Positions 1 through 10,353 of a DNA stretch of 64,000 bases are shown one piece after another. Within the stretch, counting starts at the first letter, position 1. The number at the start of each line of letters is the position of its first letter. A program made the position numbers and the translations under genes. The DNA is from Anthoceros angustus. Lineage: Eukaryota > Streptophyta > Anthocerotopsida > Anthocerotales > Anthocerotaceae. The stretch covers positions 248,001-312,000 of the forward strand of contig MU008173.1 in the NCBI GenBank assembly GCA_010909165.1. The letters are read 5' to 3'. The notes under the pieces are model-generated. The model was not told where the DNA came from. It ran no database searches and saw nothing but the letters and a program-made list of their open reading frames with translations.

Positions 1-2403
1 CTTCAATGAGTATTGTCGGCGCCGATGGCGACCACTCCCTCCCTAGCGTATGTTTGTTGCAATTGTTACGACGATTATTCTGATCACGCCGATAGTGATC
101 GCGGGACGCCTCGCCATGGCTTCCGCCTCCTGGCCACCTTCACCGAGCCTCCAAATTGGCTCGTCCACTGGCCGCCCGCCAGTCCCGCCGCCTGGCCTCG
201 CTTGCGCCTGCCTCCGCTGGCCCCGCCCGCAGAGGTCCTCACTGGCGCCTCCTTAGCTCGCTCACCGCCTCCTCCATGAAGGAATTTAGTCCGCCCCTGC
301 GGATGGACCAGACCTCCTCTCGCCTCCCGCGCTTCCTCAATCCGGCCGAGAGCTCGGCCTTCCTTCGCCTCCCGGCCCCTCCAACCGCCTCCCGGAGGAG
401 TACCATGCGCCCGGTGGCTTTCACCTCGGGTCTTCTGGCCCATCGCAGAGACCCCAGCATACTGGCCCATGACGGTAGCTGTGACCCGCCGTGTTTCTTC
501 ACGGCCACCGGTGAGGCTCCCACAAAGTCCGTAGCGGAGCCGATTTCACGGTCCGCCAAGGACCTCCATACTGTCCGAGTAAGTCCGGACTGGTTCCTCG
601 ACTAATCAGACCCTTAGGTCCCGAGGCCGAGCTCCCGAGCTTCACCTCCTTGGCCCTTTGGTCATGAGCTCCTCCGCCTCTTTTCTCCCTGGGCCTTGAG
701 GAGGTGAGGGAGTCCGGAGCAAGTTTTTGCCCCTTCCTGCCGGGCCACAGACGGCCCGTGCCGCCGCTGTCCTCTCGCCTCGGGCCCCTCTCTCGCCTCC
801 ACCGCTTTCCGCTTGCCACCTGTAAGGCAAGGTACCTGCACTGCACCGAGGTGCCGCCAGGTAGCCGTGGTCTTGCGCTCTTCGCTCCCTCGTCCGGGCC
901 CCTCACCGTGGTTGTGGCCGGTGGCGGGCCGGGCCTGGGCCGCCTCGCCGGACTGGCCGCCCGGCTATGCACTGTGAGGAGGGAAGCGGAATTTCTTCCC
1001 ATACTGGGTGGTGAGGGGTCCGCTCTGCACGTATGGAGTCCGGAATCCTCCCGCCGCCCCTCCCGGTCCGCTTGGCCTCGACGATCGGCCTCCTCGCGCC
1101 TTGCCCGCCTCCACTTCCAGGGCCTCCACCTTTCCCGAGCGCCGCCAAGCCTCCTTGAGGAGCTCAAATGCCCCATACATGGATCGTGCATGGGGGATGT
1201 GATGGCGAGGGCTTCTGGCCCCGAGCTATGGGCCTCGACTAAACCGCCGAAGATGATCCTTCCCAGCCCCGCCTTCTTCCTCGGCCGCAACGATGCGTGA
1301 ATACCAGATTATCACCAAGGTGATCCACCTTGGTGAGTAGGTTCCAATGGACAATGATCCGGCTACCGCCTTACTCGACCGCCCAATGCCTGGATATCGC
1401 CCAAATCACAGGGTCCGCCCCTGTGCCTCAAAGATCGCTGGCCGTGGGTCGGCCCTATCTTCCTTCGCCTTGAGGGCCCGCACCACTCCCCTTCTTCCTC
1501 CTTTGGCTAGGTCAGACCTCCTCCAAGGTCCATCGCCTTGGTCCTCCCGAGGTTCTTGACCGCACCTCCTTATTGACCGCCGCCAAGATTTTCCGAACTC
1601 CGACTGAGTGACATCAACGCTGCATATCCGAACGCATCCAAATGCCACTCCCCGCACCAATCTCCCTCGCCCGGCCCAAAGTCCGGATAGCGCCGAGTCA
1701 CAATGTTGCGCCCACGAGGTTCCATGGCTCCCAAACTTCCATGAGCTTTTGGGTGCCATCGCCTTCTCCTCCCTTGCTGCCGAGCCGCTTGTGAGACCGC
1801 CGGCACGCGCTTCGCCGCTGTCACCGCCCAACCTCAACGTGAGCCGCCAAGACGCTCGAAAGGCCCAACGAGATACCGCCAGAGAGCCGATGGAGCGCAA
1901 GAGATCGCGAATTGTCTCGAGGCCAGCAGTTGAATGACCTTCTTCGCCACGGAGTAATCAAGTGGAAGGCCCGCCCAGTAATCGAGGTCCGCATGGCTTA
2001 TTCGACCTTACGCCCGCTACTCGCCTTACGCCGCTGCACTGCCTTTTACGCCGCCAAGGCAGCCCGCGGGCGCGTGAATACCGCATAACGGCCTCGCAAG
2101 GTTACGGTCCCGGGCCAACCGCATGCCCGCCCCTCCACCTGTGGTCGCCCACGTGGCCGCAGTCCATCCTCACTACCAACTTAAGTTATTTCGGCGATTT
2201 ATCCCTGCCTCGGTCTGGAGTGGGTCCGACTTATCCTGCTCTCGCCGCCATAGTAGGTCCGACGCTCACTCGAGTCCGGAGTTGCTATCCGTGGCTTATT
2301 CCCCCTTTTCGCCTATTTTATCCTTCGCCTCCTACAAAAAAACAAAACCCTACCTATTTCCTAACCCCCCAAGGGAAGTCCGTAGTCCACAATATCCAAC
2401 CAG
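1..2403. other. GC-rich stretch without a credible gene
   Basis: No recognisable coding region in either direction. The DNA is rich in C and G with many gcctcc/cgcctc runs, so open frames on both strands are long only because stops are rare, and their translations are Arg/Pro/Ser/Gly-rich without a known domain. The end of the stretch (about 2,280-2,390) turns pyrimidine-rich, with a TATA-like cctattttatcc followed by an A-rich tract, as at a promoter or the LTR of a retroelement. It may be decayed retrotransposon sequence, but no LTR pair, primer site or polymerase motif is visible. Confidence 0.4.
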
Positions 2404-3571
2404 TGTAAGTGCCTCCCCATCATAAGCTCTCTTGGTATAATGAATTCCATGGCCACTTGTCCCCTTAAGATACCTTAAGATTCGCTTCACAAATGATCAG
2501 GTGCTCTCAGCTCTCGTAAATCGAGACACCATATACTAACCTGGCAAAGTTACATCAAAGTCTCCGTGATTCGGAAAGAAATAAGGATCCAAATTGCATA
2601 AGGAACAAGACTCATCTCTGCATTGTCTTGATCTGTCTTAGGAGATTGATCAACCGAGAGCTTACAACCCGTCTCCAGTGGGGTAAGAGCTGGCTTAGCC
2701 TCAATCAATTTGTACTTGAACAGCATATCATGAATATACTTTTCTTGATGAATCAAGAGGGTACCACTAACAGGATCTCGTTGAAGCTGGGTTCCCAAGC
2801 AATAAGACAGCTCGCCGACATTCACCATATCAAAACGACCAGAAAGGAGGCCCTTCACTTTGGTAATCCCTTCCAGGTCGTTTCCCAGCAAAACACAGTC
2901 ATCAACATAGAGTGCTAATATAACGAACTCTGTTGACTCTTGCAGAAGATACACATTCGTATCAGCAGTACTCTTCTTAAAGCCAAGACCAAGTAAGAAC
3001 TCATCCATGCACTCGTACCAAGCACAAGGACTCTGTTTCAAGCCATATATAGTTTTCAGGAGCTTGCAGACCCAGTCTTCTTTGCCTTGTAGCTCGTAAC
3101 CCTCAGGTTGCTGCATAAATATCTCCTCATCCAACTTACCATATAAGAATGCTGTCTTAACGTCCATCTGATGGATGAACAGGGAGAAAAAGGCAGACAA
3201 CGAAAACAGCACCCGCAAGGACTGAGATTTGACCACAGGGGAAAAGGTATCATGATAGTCAAGGCCGGGAACTTGGGAGAACCCACAAGCCACTAAACGA
3301 GCTTTGTACCTGGCGATGCTCCCGTCCGCCTTATACTTCAACTTGAAGACCCACTTCGAGGTGACAATCTTCCTCCCCTCAGGCGGAGGGCAGAGCTCCC
3401 AAGTATTATTGTGAATAAGGGAACGGTATTTAGATTGAATTGCAGCCTGCCAGAGTGCAGCTTCAGGCCCAGTAGTGGCTTCTGTATATGTTTGTGGCTC
3501 ATAACCAGGATTGACAGCGAGATTGGCCACATCAATAACAACTTCACCAGCTTCGTTGAGGTAGAGGTCAA
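2404..3571 (-). pseudogene. Copia-1 reverse transcriptase with degraded RNase H start
   Basis: The frame from about 3,530 to 2,550 has the full copia reverse transcriptase order: an entry segment (NTWELCPPPEGRKIVTSKW), the first catalytic region (QMDVKTAFLYGKLDEEI), then LKQSPCAWYE, and the catalytic LYVDDCVL with the two adjacent aspartates. It then continues into the connection to RNase H, where frame is lost after VPYAIWILISFR. A short RNase H echo (ILRYLKGTSGHG-like) is readable down to about 2,404. The gene makes cDNA from the element RNA inside virus-like particles. It is a relic, cut off from its own gag-integrase by the inversion. Confidence 0.88.
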
Positions 3572-3592
3572 GCGTCCTTCTTAGGCCACAGC

Positions 3593-5422
3593 TCTAATTC
3601 CTCAACTGGTCCAAAGCCTAGAGTCTGCAACTACTGCCATAAACCCGGCCATTGGATCAAAGATTGCAGAAAGCGAATCAAGGATGAATCGATAAAAGGG
3701 AAACATCCTGTAGAAACAAACACAGCCAGAGCTTCCACTCCTGGGCTGTTGGTGACATGTTTGACTTCCTCAGCAAATGACTGTCAGAAGTGGTTTCTGG
3801 ACAGTGGAGCATCAAACCATATGTGTTCCCGACGGAAGTCTTTCCTTACCTATGAAGTCTCCTCTTATAACAGCACTGTTATGTTAGGTGATAACTCTAC
3901 ATTACCTATCAAGGGCACATGAACTATTCAAGTCACGTTGAAAGATGGCAGCTACTTGCTTTTAGAGAACGCATTATATGTACCAGCTCTTGCAAAGAAT
4001 CTGGTTAGTACGATGGCTTTGGGTAAAACTAATCAGTTCAGAATTACCTTTGAAGGTGTTGAGTGCATCATATCGAGATTGACAGCTCCGTCCGTTCCTA
4101 GTGCGAGAGGCTTGCCTCTTCATGATCTGTATCTTCTGGACTTTGTTTTTGATGTTCCTCCTGCAATAGTTAATGTCACAGAGGCTACAAAAGCATCCAA
4201 CAATGCATTCCAGTGGCACTGTCAACTCGGCCACCCCAATATACAAGCTATGAGGAGACTGCTGCGTGAGCGAATGGTAACAGGCTTCACTGAAACTGAA
4301 TTGCCTGACCTTGACTTATGTGTGGCCTGCGTGCATGGAAAACAATTCAAGTCCCACTTTGGCAGTGGGAAGCCACGTAAGGCCACAGAGATTCTGGACT
4401 TAATCCACACTGATATATGTGGACCTATGTCCATACCTTCGTGGGGAGGAGCTCGCTACTTTGTGGTGTTTGAAGATGACAGATCTCACTTTACTGTCAC
4501 CGAGCTTCTTCGCCAGAAAAGCCAAGTTTTTGATAGCTTCAAGCGCTACCTAGCATATGCTGAGAGACAGAAAGGCCTCAAGTTAAAATGCATCCGATCT
4601 GACAATGGAAAAGAATATCTATCTACAGCTTTCCAAGAGTATTGTCAGGAGAGGGGGATAACAAGACAGCTTACTATACCGTATCATTCTGACATGAATG
4701 GCCGTGCAGAGCGAAGACACAGGACCATCCAAGACGCTGCTCGAGCCCTTCTGTTCCAGGGGAGGCTTCCTATCCGCTTCTGGGCAGAAGCTGTTCAAAT
4801 GGCAACTTATCTTCAGAATAGAACGGCAGTTTCATCTCTCCATGGTTGTACTCCCTTTGAAGCATGGACAGGTTCACAACCAGATTTGTCCCATCTTAGA
4901 GTTTTTGGTAGTACAGCCTATGCCCATATTCCAGATAAGTTGCGTCAGAAGTTTGCGTTTAAGTCCAAGAGACATATCTTTATCGGGTACACTGCAGGAA
5001 TTCATGGTTATAAGCTATTCGAACCTATCAGTCGTCGAGTTGTACATGCACGTACCGTTGTTTTTGATGAGAGTCTAGTCCTCAAACCTCCTACACATTC
5101 CTTTGACGACTTTCTAGACCCTGATATTGTTGAGTTAGATAAACCAGTTCAAGAGGTAGCCACTGATATACGTGATTCTGATGTTGTTCACTTTCCTGAT
5201 TCAGATCCCTCCTTTCTGGAGCTTGATCCTCATCTGTCTGCATCTCCCCTTGTGCCACCTTTGCCTCCAGGTGATGTTGAGCCTGATTTGCCACCTCCTG
5301 TTCCTCCTGACCCACCTGATCCCCCTAATTCCGGTGAGCCTCCGGATGATTTTGTTGAGTTTGCGACTGCATCCTGCTGCTCTGTGGTTCCCGCCTCATC
5401 TCGCATCCAGTTGGTTTGTTGA
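3593..5422 (+). pseudogene. Copia-1 zinc knuckle-protease-integrase block, inverted
   Basis: Plus-strand reading frame from about 3,593. It starts with a CCHC zinc knuckle (CNYCHKPGHWIKDC), the copia protease motif WFLDSGASNH, and an in-frame TGA at 3920-3922 where the family has Trp. It continues without a stop from 3,923 to 5,422 with the integrase: HHCC zinc site (WHCQLGHPN ... CVACVHGK), catalytic Asp in IHTDICGP, second Asp in CIRSDNGKEY, the NGRAERRHRT helix with the catalytic Glu, and the copia C-terminal segment ending in Pro-rich linker. Gag (right) and reverse transcriptase (left) are on the opposite strand, so this 1.8-kb segment was inverted after insertion or misjoined in assembly. 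Confidence 0.88.
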
Positions 5423-5429
5423 TTGCTGA

Positions 5430-6320
5430 GTGTCATACCCATACCACCACTGGCCTCGTCGTTCCTCCAGAGCAGGACCCCCGGATCAGCGTGAGCCTCC
5501 TTATCAGAGTGAAGACTTTCGGCCGTCGAAAGTTCCTCGGCCCCATGGTTCAAATAGCCTCCTCTATCTCTACCACGGAAACGACCACGACCTCTACCAC
5601 GACCTGAGAAAAGGGCGGTATCACTCTGTTTATATGAGGTTGAGGAACCCCCTTTATACATAAATTTACGGTTGGCTTCCGCTTGTAATAAGGCTCCAAC
5701 AAGTTTCTGGACAGTAAGGTTAGTGGTCGCTGGTTGTGTTGCAGTAGCAGGCGTGACACTTGCGGATGCTTGTTGACTAGAACTCCACTGCTCATAACTA
5801 GGAGGCAGGGATGCTAACAACTGAATTGCTGCTCTGGACTCTGACAGGATGACTCCACATGACGCAAGTTTGGCTCTAGCGGCCCTAAACTTTGCTACAT
5901 GACTCTCTACAGAATCTGATTCTTTCATGCGGAGATTTTGGAAGGCTACTGTTGCTGCAACCTCTGTCATGATATCCTTGGACTCATAGGTATCTGACAA
6001 AAGTGACCAAACCTCGTTTGAAGTCTGAGTCAACTTGATATGAGGTATCATCTCTTGCGAGACTGATGCAACCAGTATGGTTCTGGCCTTCCTATCTTTA
6101 AACTTCCACTCAAGTTCATCCTTCATTGTCCATTGAATACTTGAACCTCCGGCGTTGCTTGCAGTAGTCTTGACCAGCAATTTTCGTGCGTACCATCGCT
6201 ATGTCCATTATGACTTCTCTTCTAAGATGCACGACCCCAAAACCTGCAGCATCGAAATTGTGAGGGGTAAGCTGGTCTTTATCCTGTAACCTATCGGACC
6301 CCGAGTCTTGTTGCCCGGAC
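5430..6320 (-). pseudogene. Copia-1 gag (UBN2-type)
   Basis: Minus-strand copia Gag. From about 6,180 the frame carries the typical core with IKLTQTSNEVWSLLSDTYES, NLRMKESDSVESHVAKFRA and a late LLASLPPSYEQW segment, then a basic Gly/Arg run (GRGRGRGRFRGRDRG, about 5,600-5,555) that normally precedes the zinc knuckle. The knuckle is missing here because the following block is inverted. The N-terminal part (QDKDQLTPHNFDAAGF region, 6,322-6,180) is in another frame, so at least one frameshift is present. Gag would package element RNA. Confidence 0.8.
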
Positions 6321-6339
6321 ATGATGCCTACACACCCAT

Positions 6340-6937
6340 GGAGTTTTCAGAAAGATGCACTCAGGCGAGCAATCTGCTCCCTGAGAATTCCTAATTCCTT
6401 GGTGTGATTTGTAACATCTGATTCTAGTTTGGCCATAGTTATCAAATCAGAAATACGAAGCTTCTCATGGCGTTCCTATCTGGAATGAACATTATCAACC
6501 CAATGAGTGAAATCTTGTACTGTACTCTTTACATTGAGGATGGAGTTCACAAGAACGTCATGTTTGGAGAATGCCTCAGGATAAGACTTTGATTCCTTGT
6601 CAATTGGCGTAACTGAAGTTGGTTGCCGCCTAACCGAAACGTGTTCTGATGCACGTGTGTTTGATGCTAAAGCTTGTGAATTTAGAAACGACCTCAGGAA
6701 TCGGGCCCGGTCAGCACGCTCAGCAGAAGATGCAGATTTCTTGAAGTACAATTCCTCAAACTCAACCTCAAAGCTGAAGGGGTGAGTCGACTCCACAAGT
6801 CTCTCCTTTCCCTTGCCCGATTCTGGCCAAGATTGCCTGCAGAAACTTCTGCGAGGCATTGTCTCTATGAATTTAGAATAAGCGGGTATCTTGGGAAGAA
6901 GACCCGTCCATCTTGAATATCTCAAGCCAGCATACAC
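6340..6937 (-). pseudogene. Copia-1 leader frame between primer site and gag
   Basis: A 153-codon open frame (6937-6476), followed after a stop by a heptad-like stretch (KLESDVTNHTKELGILREQIARL, about 6,440-6,370) that could form a coiled coil. It lies between the primer binding site and the recognised gag core. I do not recognise a family. An analogous frame with a coiled-coil end sits at the same place in Copia-3 (52410-51907), so this is probably the N-terminal part of an extended Gag, not noise. Confidence 0.4.
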
Positions 6938-6982
6938 AATATAACATAGAATATAATAGCAGCTAGGTACAGAGATCTTGCT

Positions 6983-6994
6983 GCTCTGATACCA
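6983..6994 (-). other. Copia-1 primer binding site (initiator Met tRNA)
   Basis: On the minus strand this reads TGGTATCAGAGC, the usual plant copia site complementary to the 3' end of initiator methionine tRNA. It directly follows the 5' LTR. Confidence 0.9.
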
Positions 6995-7197
6995 TGTTCC
7001 GTTTACTGATGTATGCCAGAACGATCATGGACAACGTGCACGTTCTAGCCATACACAAAAGATGTTTATTACAAGAAAAACAAGCACATAAGCGCTAGCA
7101 CAAAAACGGTTATTGTAACCACCCATTAACACGTCTAGGGTTTTCACAACCCCTGGTATATTCTAATGTTAAATAAATAAGCACATGATTTCCAACA
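6995..7197 (-). repeat. Copia-1 5' LTR (about 203 bp)
   Basis: On the minus strand it begins TGTTGGAAATCATGTGC and ends CGGAACA directly before the primer binding site, with the TG...CA ends of copia LTRs. No second copy is present at the other end of the element, so insertion age cannot be estimated. Confidence 0.8.
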
Positions 7198-7321
7198 ACC
7201 TCTGAGAGGGTCATCACTTCTCCTAGGTTTAGCTTCTTGGCCTGGATGGATTGCTTGATGAGACCGTTCTTCGTCGAGATGAACGTGCACCAGCTTGAGG
7301 GAAGAGTCATCAGGAGGGATA
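7198..7321 (-). pseudogene. Fragment of a second copia gag, cut on both sides
   Basis: The minus strand reads SLLMTLPSSWCTFISTKNG...LSEVV, which resembles the late part of copia Gag (LL.SLPSSW.TF). It ends abruptly at the Copia-1 LTR on one side and at the CACTACTAGG terminus at 7322 on the other, so it appears to be an older copia copy hit by two later insertions. Confidence 0.4.
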
Positions 7322-8040
7322 CACTACTAGGAAAACGGGTCTTTTACAACGGAAATTACAACGGCAATTACTACGACTTTACGTCGTCCGTTGTAAAACC
7401 CTCGTAGTAAACACACCTTAGGAATATCCGTAGTAAATATTCATACTAATTATACGATGGCTATACCCTGTATTATATACGATATTGTCCTGGTATACGT
7501 TGTACGACTTAACTGGGTGGTCCGTATAGTGGTTAACCTTTACAGCAGACGCCTTTACTACGGACAATACTACGATGCACTTACAACGGGTTTTACAACT
7601 TCACTAACCATGGTTAATATATTATAGTTAAGTAATCAAGGTTACTTGACTATAGTTTACTAACTAGGATTAAGTAACTGTTGTTACATGACCCCATATT
7701 AATTGGTGTTAAGTAACCACGGTTAATTAAACTCAATGTCTCTATAAAGAGCCGCACCTTGTTGTAAATGTCCGTTGTCAAGTGCGTCCCTTTACAATGG
7801 ACTTTTAAACCTCGATGTAAAGGGGTTGTAAATGTGTTAAACCTTTACAACGACCCCTGTAAAGGAACCCATTGTAAAGGGTTCGTAGTAAAGATATCCC
7901 TTTACAACGACCCTTGTAATGGAACCTCGTTGTAAAGTAATGGGTTTAGGATTAGTGTCCTTGTAAAAGTGTTGTGTGTGAACTAAAACCAATTCGATGT
8001 AAATCTCGGAGGTCTCTGTATAAACATCCACCTACAGCAC
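7322..8040. repeat. Terminal and subterminal repeat zone of the element at 7322
   Basis: The outer 14 bases CACTACTAGGAAAA match the other termini. Inside, ttacaacgg, ctacgac, gttgtaaa and cgtagtaaa motifs recur every few tens of bases in both orientations. Such subterminal motif clusters are the usual transposase-binding regions of CACTA-type elements. The part from about 7,740 onward is repeated at 8,933-9,300. Confidence 0.6.
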
Positions 8041-8314
8041 CCAAAACGTCACCTACAACCCCACTAGGACCAACCCCACAATCACGCATACAAATCTAAT
8101 CGCAAGAAGGTAAACCATTTCCGAATTGTTTGGGAGAAGACAGCGCAACATGGCCTACATCCTACAATTCACCGAATTCACGTCCTTGGCCTCCACCACA
8201 AAGAGCCTCTCAAGACAGAGTCCATCGGGAAGACATCCCATCACGATATCCACAAACAATTGCTGCATTCGGCTACAAAATGTTTGACTGGATGTAGGAG
8301 TCGAATAACCTGAG

Positions 8315-8930
8315 CTAAGAAGTTGCTTCCTTAGCCTTCCTTGCAACGGTTTGGGGAAGAAGGTGCTCCACCATGAACCCTTCATCACGGACCTTCTTAT
8401 GCAAGATTGCTTCCATCACCTTTTCATCACATTCCCCACTGTCGTATCCTGCCTCATGCAGAAGGTTCCAGACATTGACGGCTGTATCCAGCTTCCCGTC
8501 ACAGTCTTTTTGAGGACCCAAAGATGGAGCTGCAGTTTCACTTTCCTTCCAATAAGCTCTAAGCTTTGTCAGCCAGTTTCCATGCCTAGAACCCACATAC
8601 TTAATCTCTTCAAAGGTGGCGTGTCTATCAAACTTGGCTTTGAACCTGTCCATGAACTGCTTTTGCCCTCCAAACCCAAAGCATGAATATGGCTTATCAT
8701 TCATTTTCCTCAGAAGGCGAGCTTCACTTAGGAGCAATGACACCGCCTAGCTTGTCCTTCTCTTGTTTCAATAGAACATCCCAATACTCGCTTTAAGGCT
8801 CTTAGGCGTGTACTTGACGCAAGCTTTCTTGCCCTTCAAGAAATGCCTAGCCTCCTTCCTCAAGTTGTTCTTCCAATGCCTCAGAGCCACTATCCGAGCC
8901 ACAACACGTTGAAACGTCCATGGACCGATA
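8315..8930 (-). pseudogene. Transposon accessory protein, C-terminal part (copy 1)
   Basis: The minus-strand frame 8743-8315 encodes PYSCFGFGGQKQFMDRFKAKF, then GNWLTKLRAYWK, and ends with VNWNLLHEAGYDSGECDEK-type sequence (AVNVWNLLHEAGYDSGECDE) and KVMEAIL. Upstream in another frame is HWKNNLRKEARHFLKGKK with CVKYTPKSLK. The same order occurs at 33,091-33,566 (KYVPKSVKQ, CFGYGG, GYSIKECDEKVMEAIL), where it also points toward a CACTACTAGG terminus. I do not recognise the family. Conservation in two elements at the same relative site suggests a genuine transposon-encoded protein, perhaps DNA-binding. Frames are broken by small indels. Confidence 0.6.
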
Positions 8931-9539
8931 TGGTCTCTATAAAGAGCCGTACCTTGTTGTAAATGTCCGTTGTCAAGGTGCGGTCCCTTTACAACGGACT
9001 TTTAAACCTCGATGTAAAGGGTCGTTGTAAATGTGTTAAACCTTACAAACTGCTAAAGGAACCCAGTTGTAAAGGGTTCGTAGTAAAGAGCTATCCCTTT
9101 ACAACGACCGTTGTAATGGAACCTCGTTGTAAAGTAATGGGTTTAGGATTAGTCCGTTGTAAAAGTGTTGTGTGTGAACTAAAACCATTCGATGTAAATC
9201 TACGGAGGTCTCGTATAAACATCCACCTAGCACCCAAAACGCGTCACCTACAACCCCACTAGGACCACGCCCACAATCACGCATACAAATCTAATCGCAA
9301 GAAGGTAAACCATTTCCGAATTGTTTGGGAGAAGAGAGCTCGCAACATGGCCTACATCCTACAATTCACCGAATTCACGTCCTTGGCCTCCACCACACGA
9401 GCCTAAGGTGCTCAAGACAGAGTCCATGGAAGACATCCCATCACGATATCAAGACAAACAATTGCACATTCGGCTACAAAATGTTTGATGGATGTAGGAG
9501 TCGAATAACGAGCTAAGAAGTTGCTTCCTTAGCCTTCCT

Positions 9540-10090
9540 TGCAACGGTTCGGGAAGAAGGTGCTCCACCATGAACCCTTCATCACGGACCTTCTTATGCA
9601 AGATTGCTTCCATCACCTTTTCATCACATTCCCCATCGTATCCTCCTCATGAGAGGTTCCAGACATTGACTGTATCCACTTCCCGTCTGCCTTTTGAGGA
9701 CCCAAAGATGGAGCTGCATTCACTTTCCTTCCAATAAGCTCTAAGCTTTGTCGCCCGCCATGCCCGAACCCACATACTTAATCTCTTCAAAGGTGGCTGT
9801 CTATCAAACTTGGCTTTGAACTCGTCCATGAACCGCTTTTGCCCTCCAAACCCAAAGCATGAATATGGCTTATCATTTTTCCTCGTAAGGCGCGAGCCTG
9901 CTAGGAGCAATGACACTAGCTTGTCCTTCTCTTGTTTCAATAGAACATCCCAATACTCGCTTTAAGGCTCTTAGGCGTACTTGACGCAAGCTTTCTTGCC
10001 CTTCAAGAAATGCCTAGCCTCCTTCCTCAAGTTGTTCTTCCAATGCCTCGAGCCACTATCCGAGCCACAACACGTTGAAACGTCCATGGA
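9540..10090 (-). pseudogene. Transposon accessory protein, C-terminal part (copy 2)
   Basis: Duplicate of the preceding frame (9940-9647 open), again with CFGFGGQKRFMDEFKAKF and TKLRAYWKES, but with more small deletions. Upstream of it, about 10,150-10,100, the minus strand can be read CPSCGKQLADI, a possible half of a zinc ribbon that copy 1 lacks because the duplication starts after it. Confidence 0.5.
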
Positions 10091-10353
10091 CCGAGATATC
10101 CGCTAATTGCTTTCCACAAGAAGGACATCAACATCGAATGTTCCTGAAATCGCCAACAAAGGTTGCAAATGACGAATGAAGTGCACCCGATCCTTCATTG
10201 GAAACCAAGATGGCGAGTCTCGAGAATATAACCCGCATAGCCGAAAAAGCATGATCGATGGATATGAATAGGGCAATCGAAAAATAAGGCCTGGACATCT
10301 AAACCTAAGGACTTTCAGCTGAAATACTGCACAGGCTTGATTTACAGTCCGAG

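Larger units (their letters stand above)
2404..7197 (-). mobile_element. Copia-1: truncated Ty1/copia LTR retrotransposon with an inverted middle block
   Basis: On the minus strand the order is LTR (7197-6995), primer binding site, an N-terminal coiled-coil frame, gag, and then reverse transcriptase ending near 2,404. Between gag and reverse transcriptase, the zinc knuckle, protease and integrase lie on the plus strand (about 3,593-5,422), so the middle of the element is inverted relative to its ends. The RNase H part is degraded and no 3' LTR is found to the left, so the element is truncated at about 2,404. Copia order (integrase before reverse transcriptase) is clear from the domains. It is non-autonomous now: one LTR, a premature stop in the inverted block and frameshifts. 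Confidence 0.85.
7739..10090. repeat. Tandem duplication of about 1.19 kb (subterminal zone plus accessory gene end)
   Basis: The block beginning tctctataaagagccg at 7,739 starts again at about 8,933, and the accessory frame end at about 8,356 recurs at about 9,552. The two copies differ by many losses of 1-4 bases, for example where one has ctg or cag. Confidence 0.8.

Noticed and set aside
499-1290. 263-codon minus-strand open frame in the GC-rich left end
   Set aside because: Several frames on both strands are equally open. The translation is Arg/Gly/Pro-rich without a domain, which is expected from composition.
1701-2404. Gypsy-type LTR suggested by a TATA-like box and pyrimidine-rich leader
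   Set aside because: No second copy, no TG...CA ends that could be placed, and no primer site downstream.
5230-5430. Continuation of the Copia-1 gag frame past 5,430 (Gly/Ser-rich)
   Set aside because: This part is the antisense of the inverted integrase tail (Pro-rich DPPDPP segment). The gag similarity stops before it.
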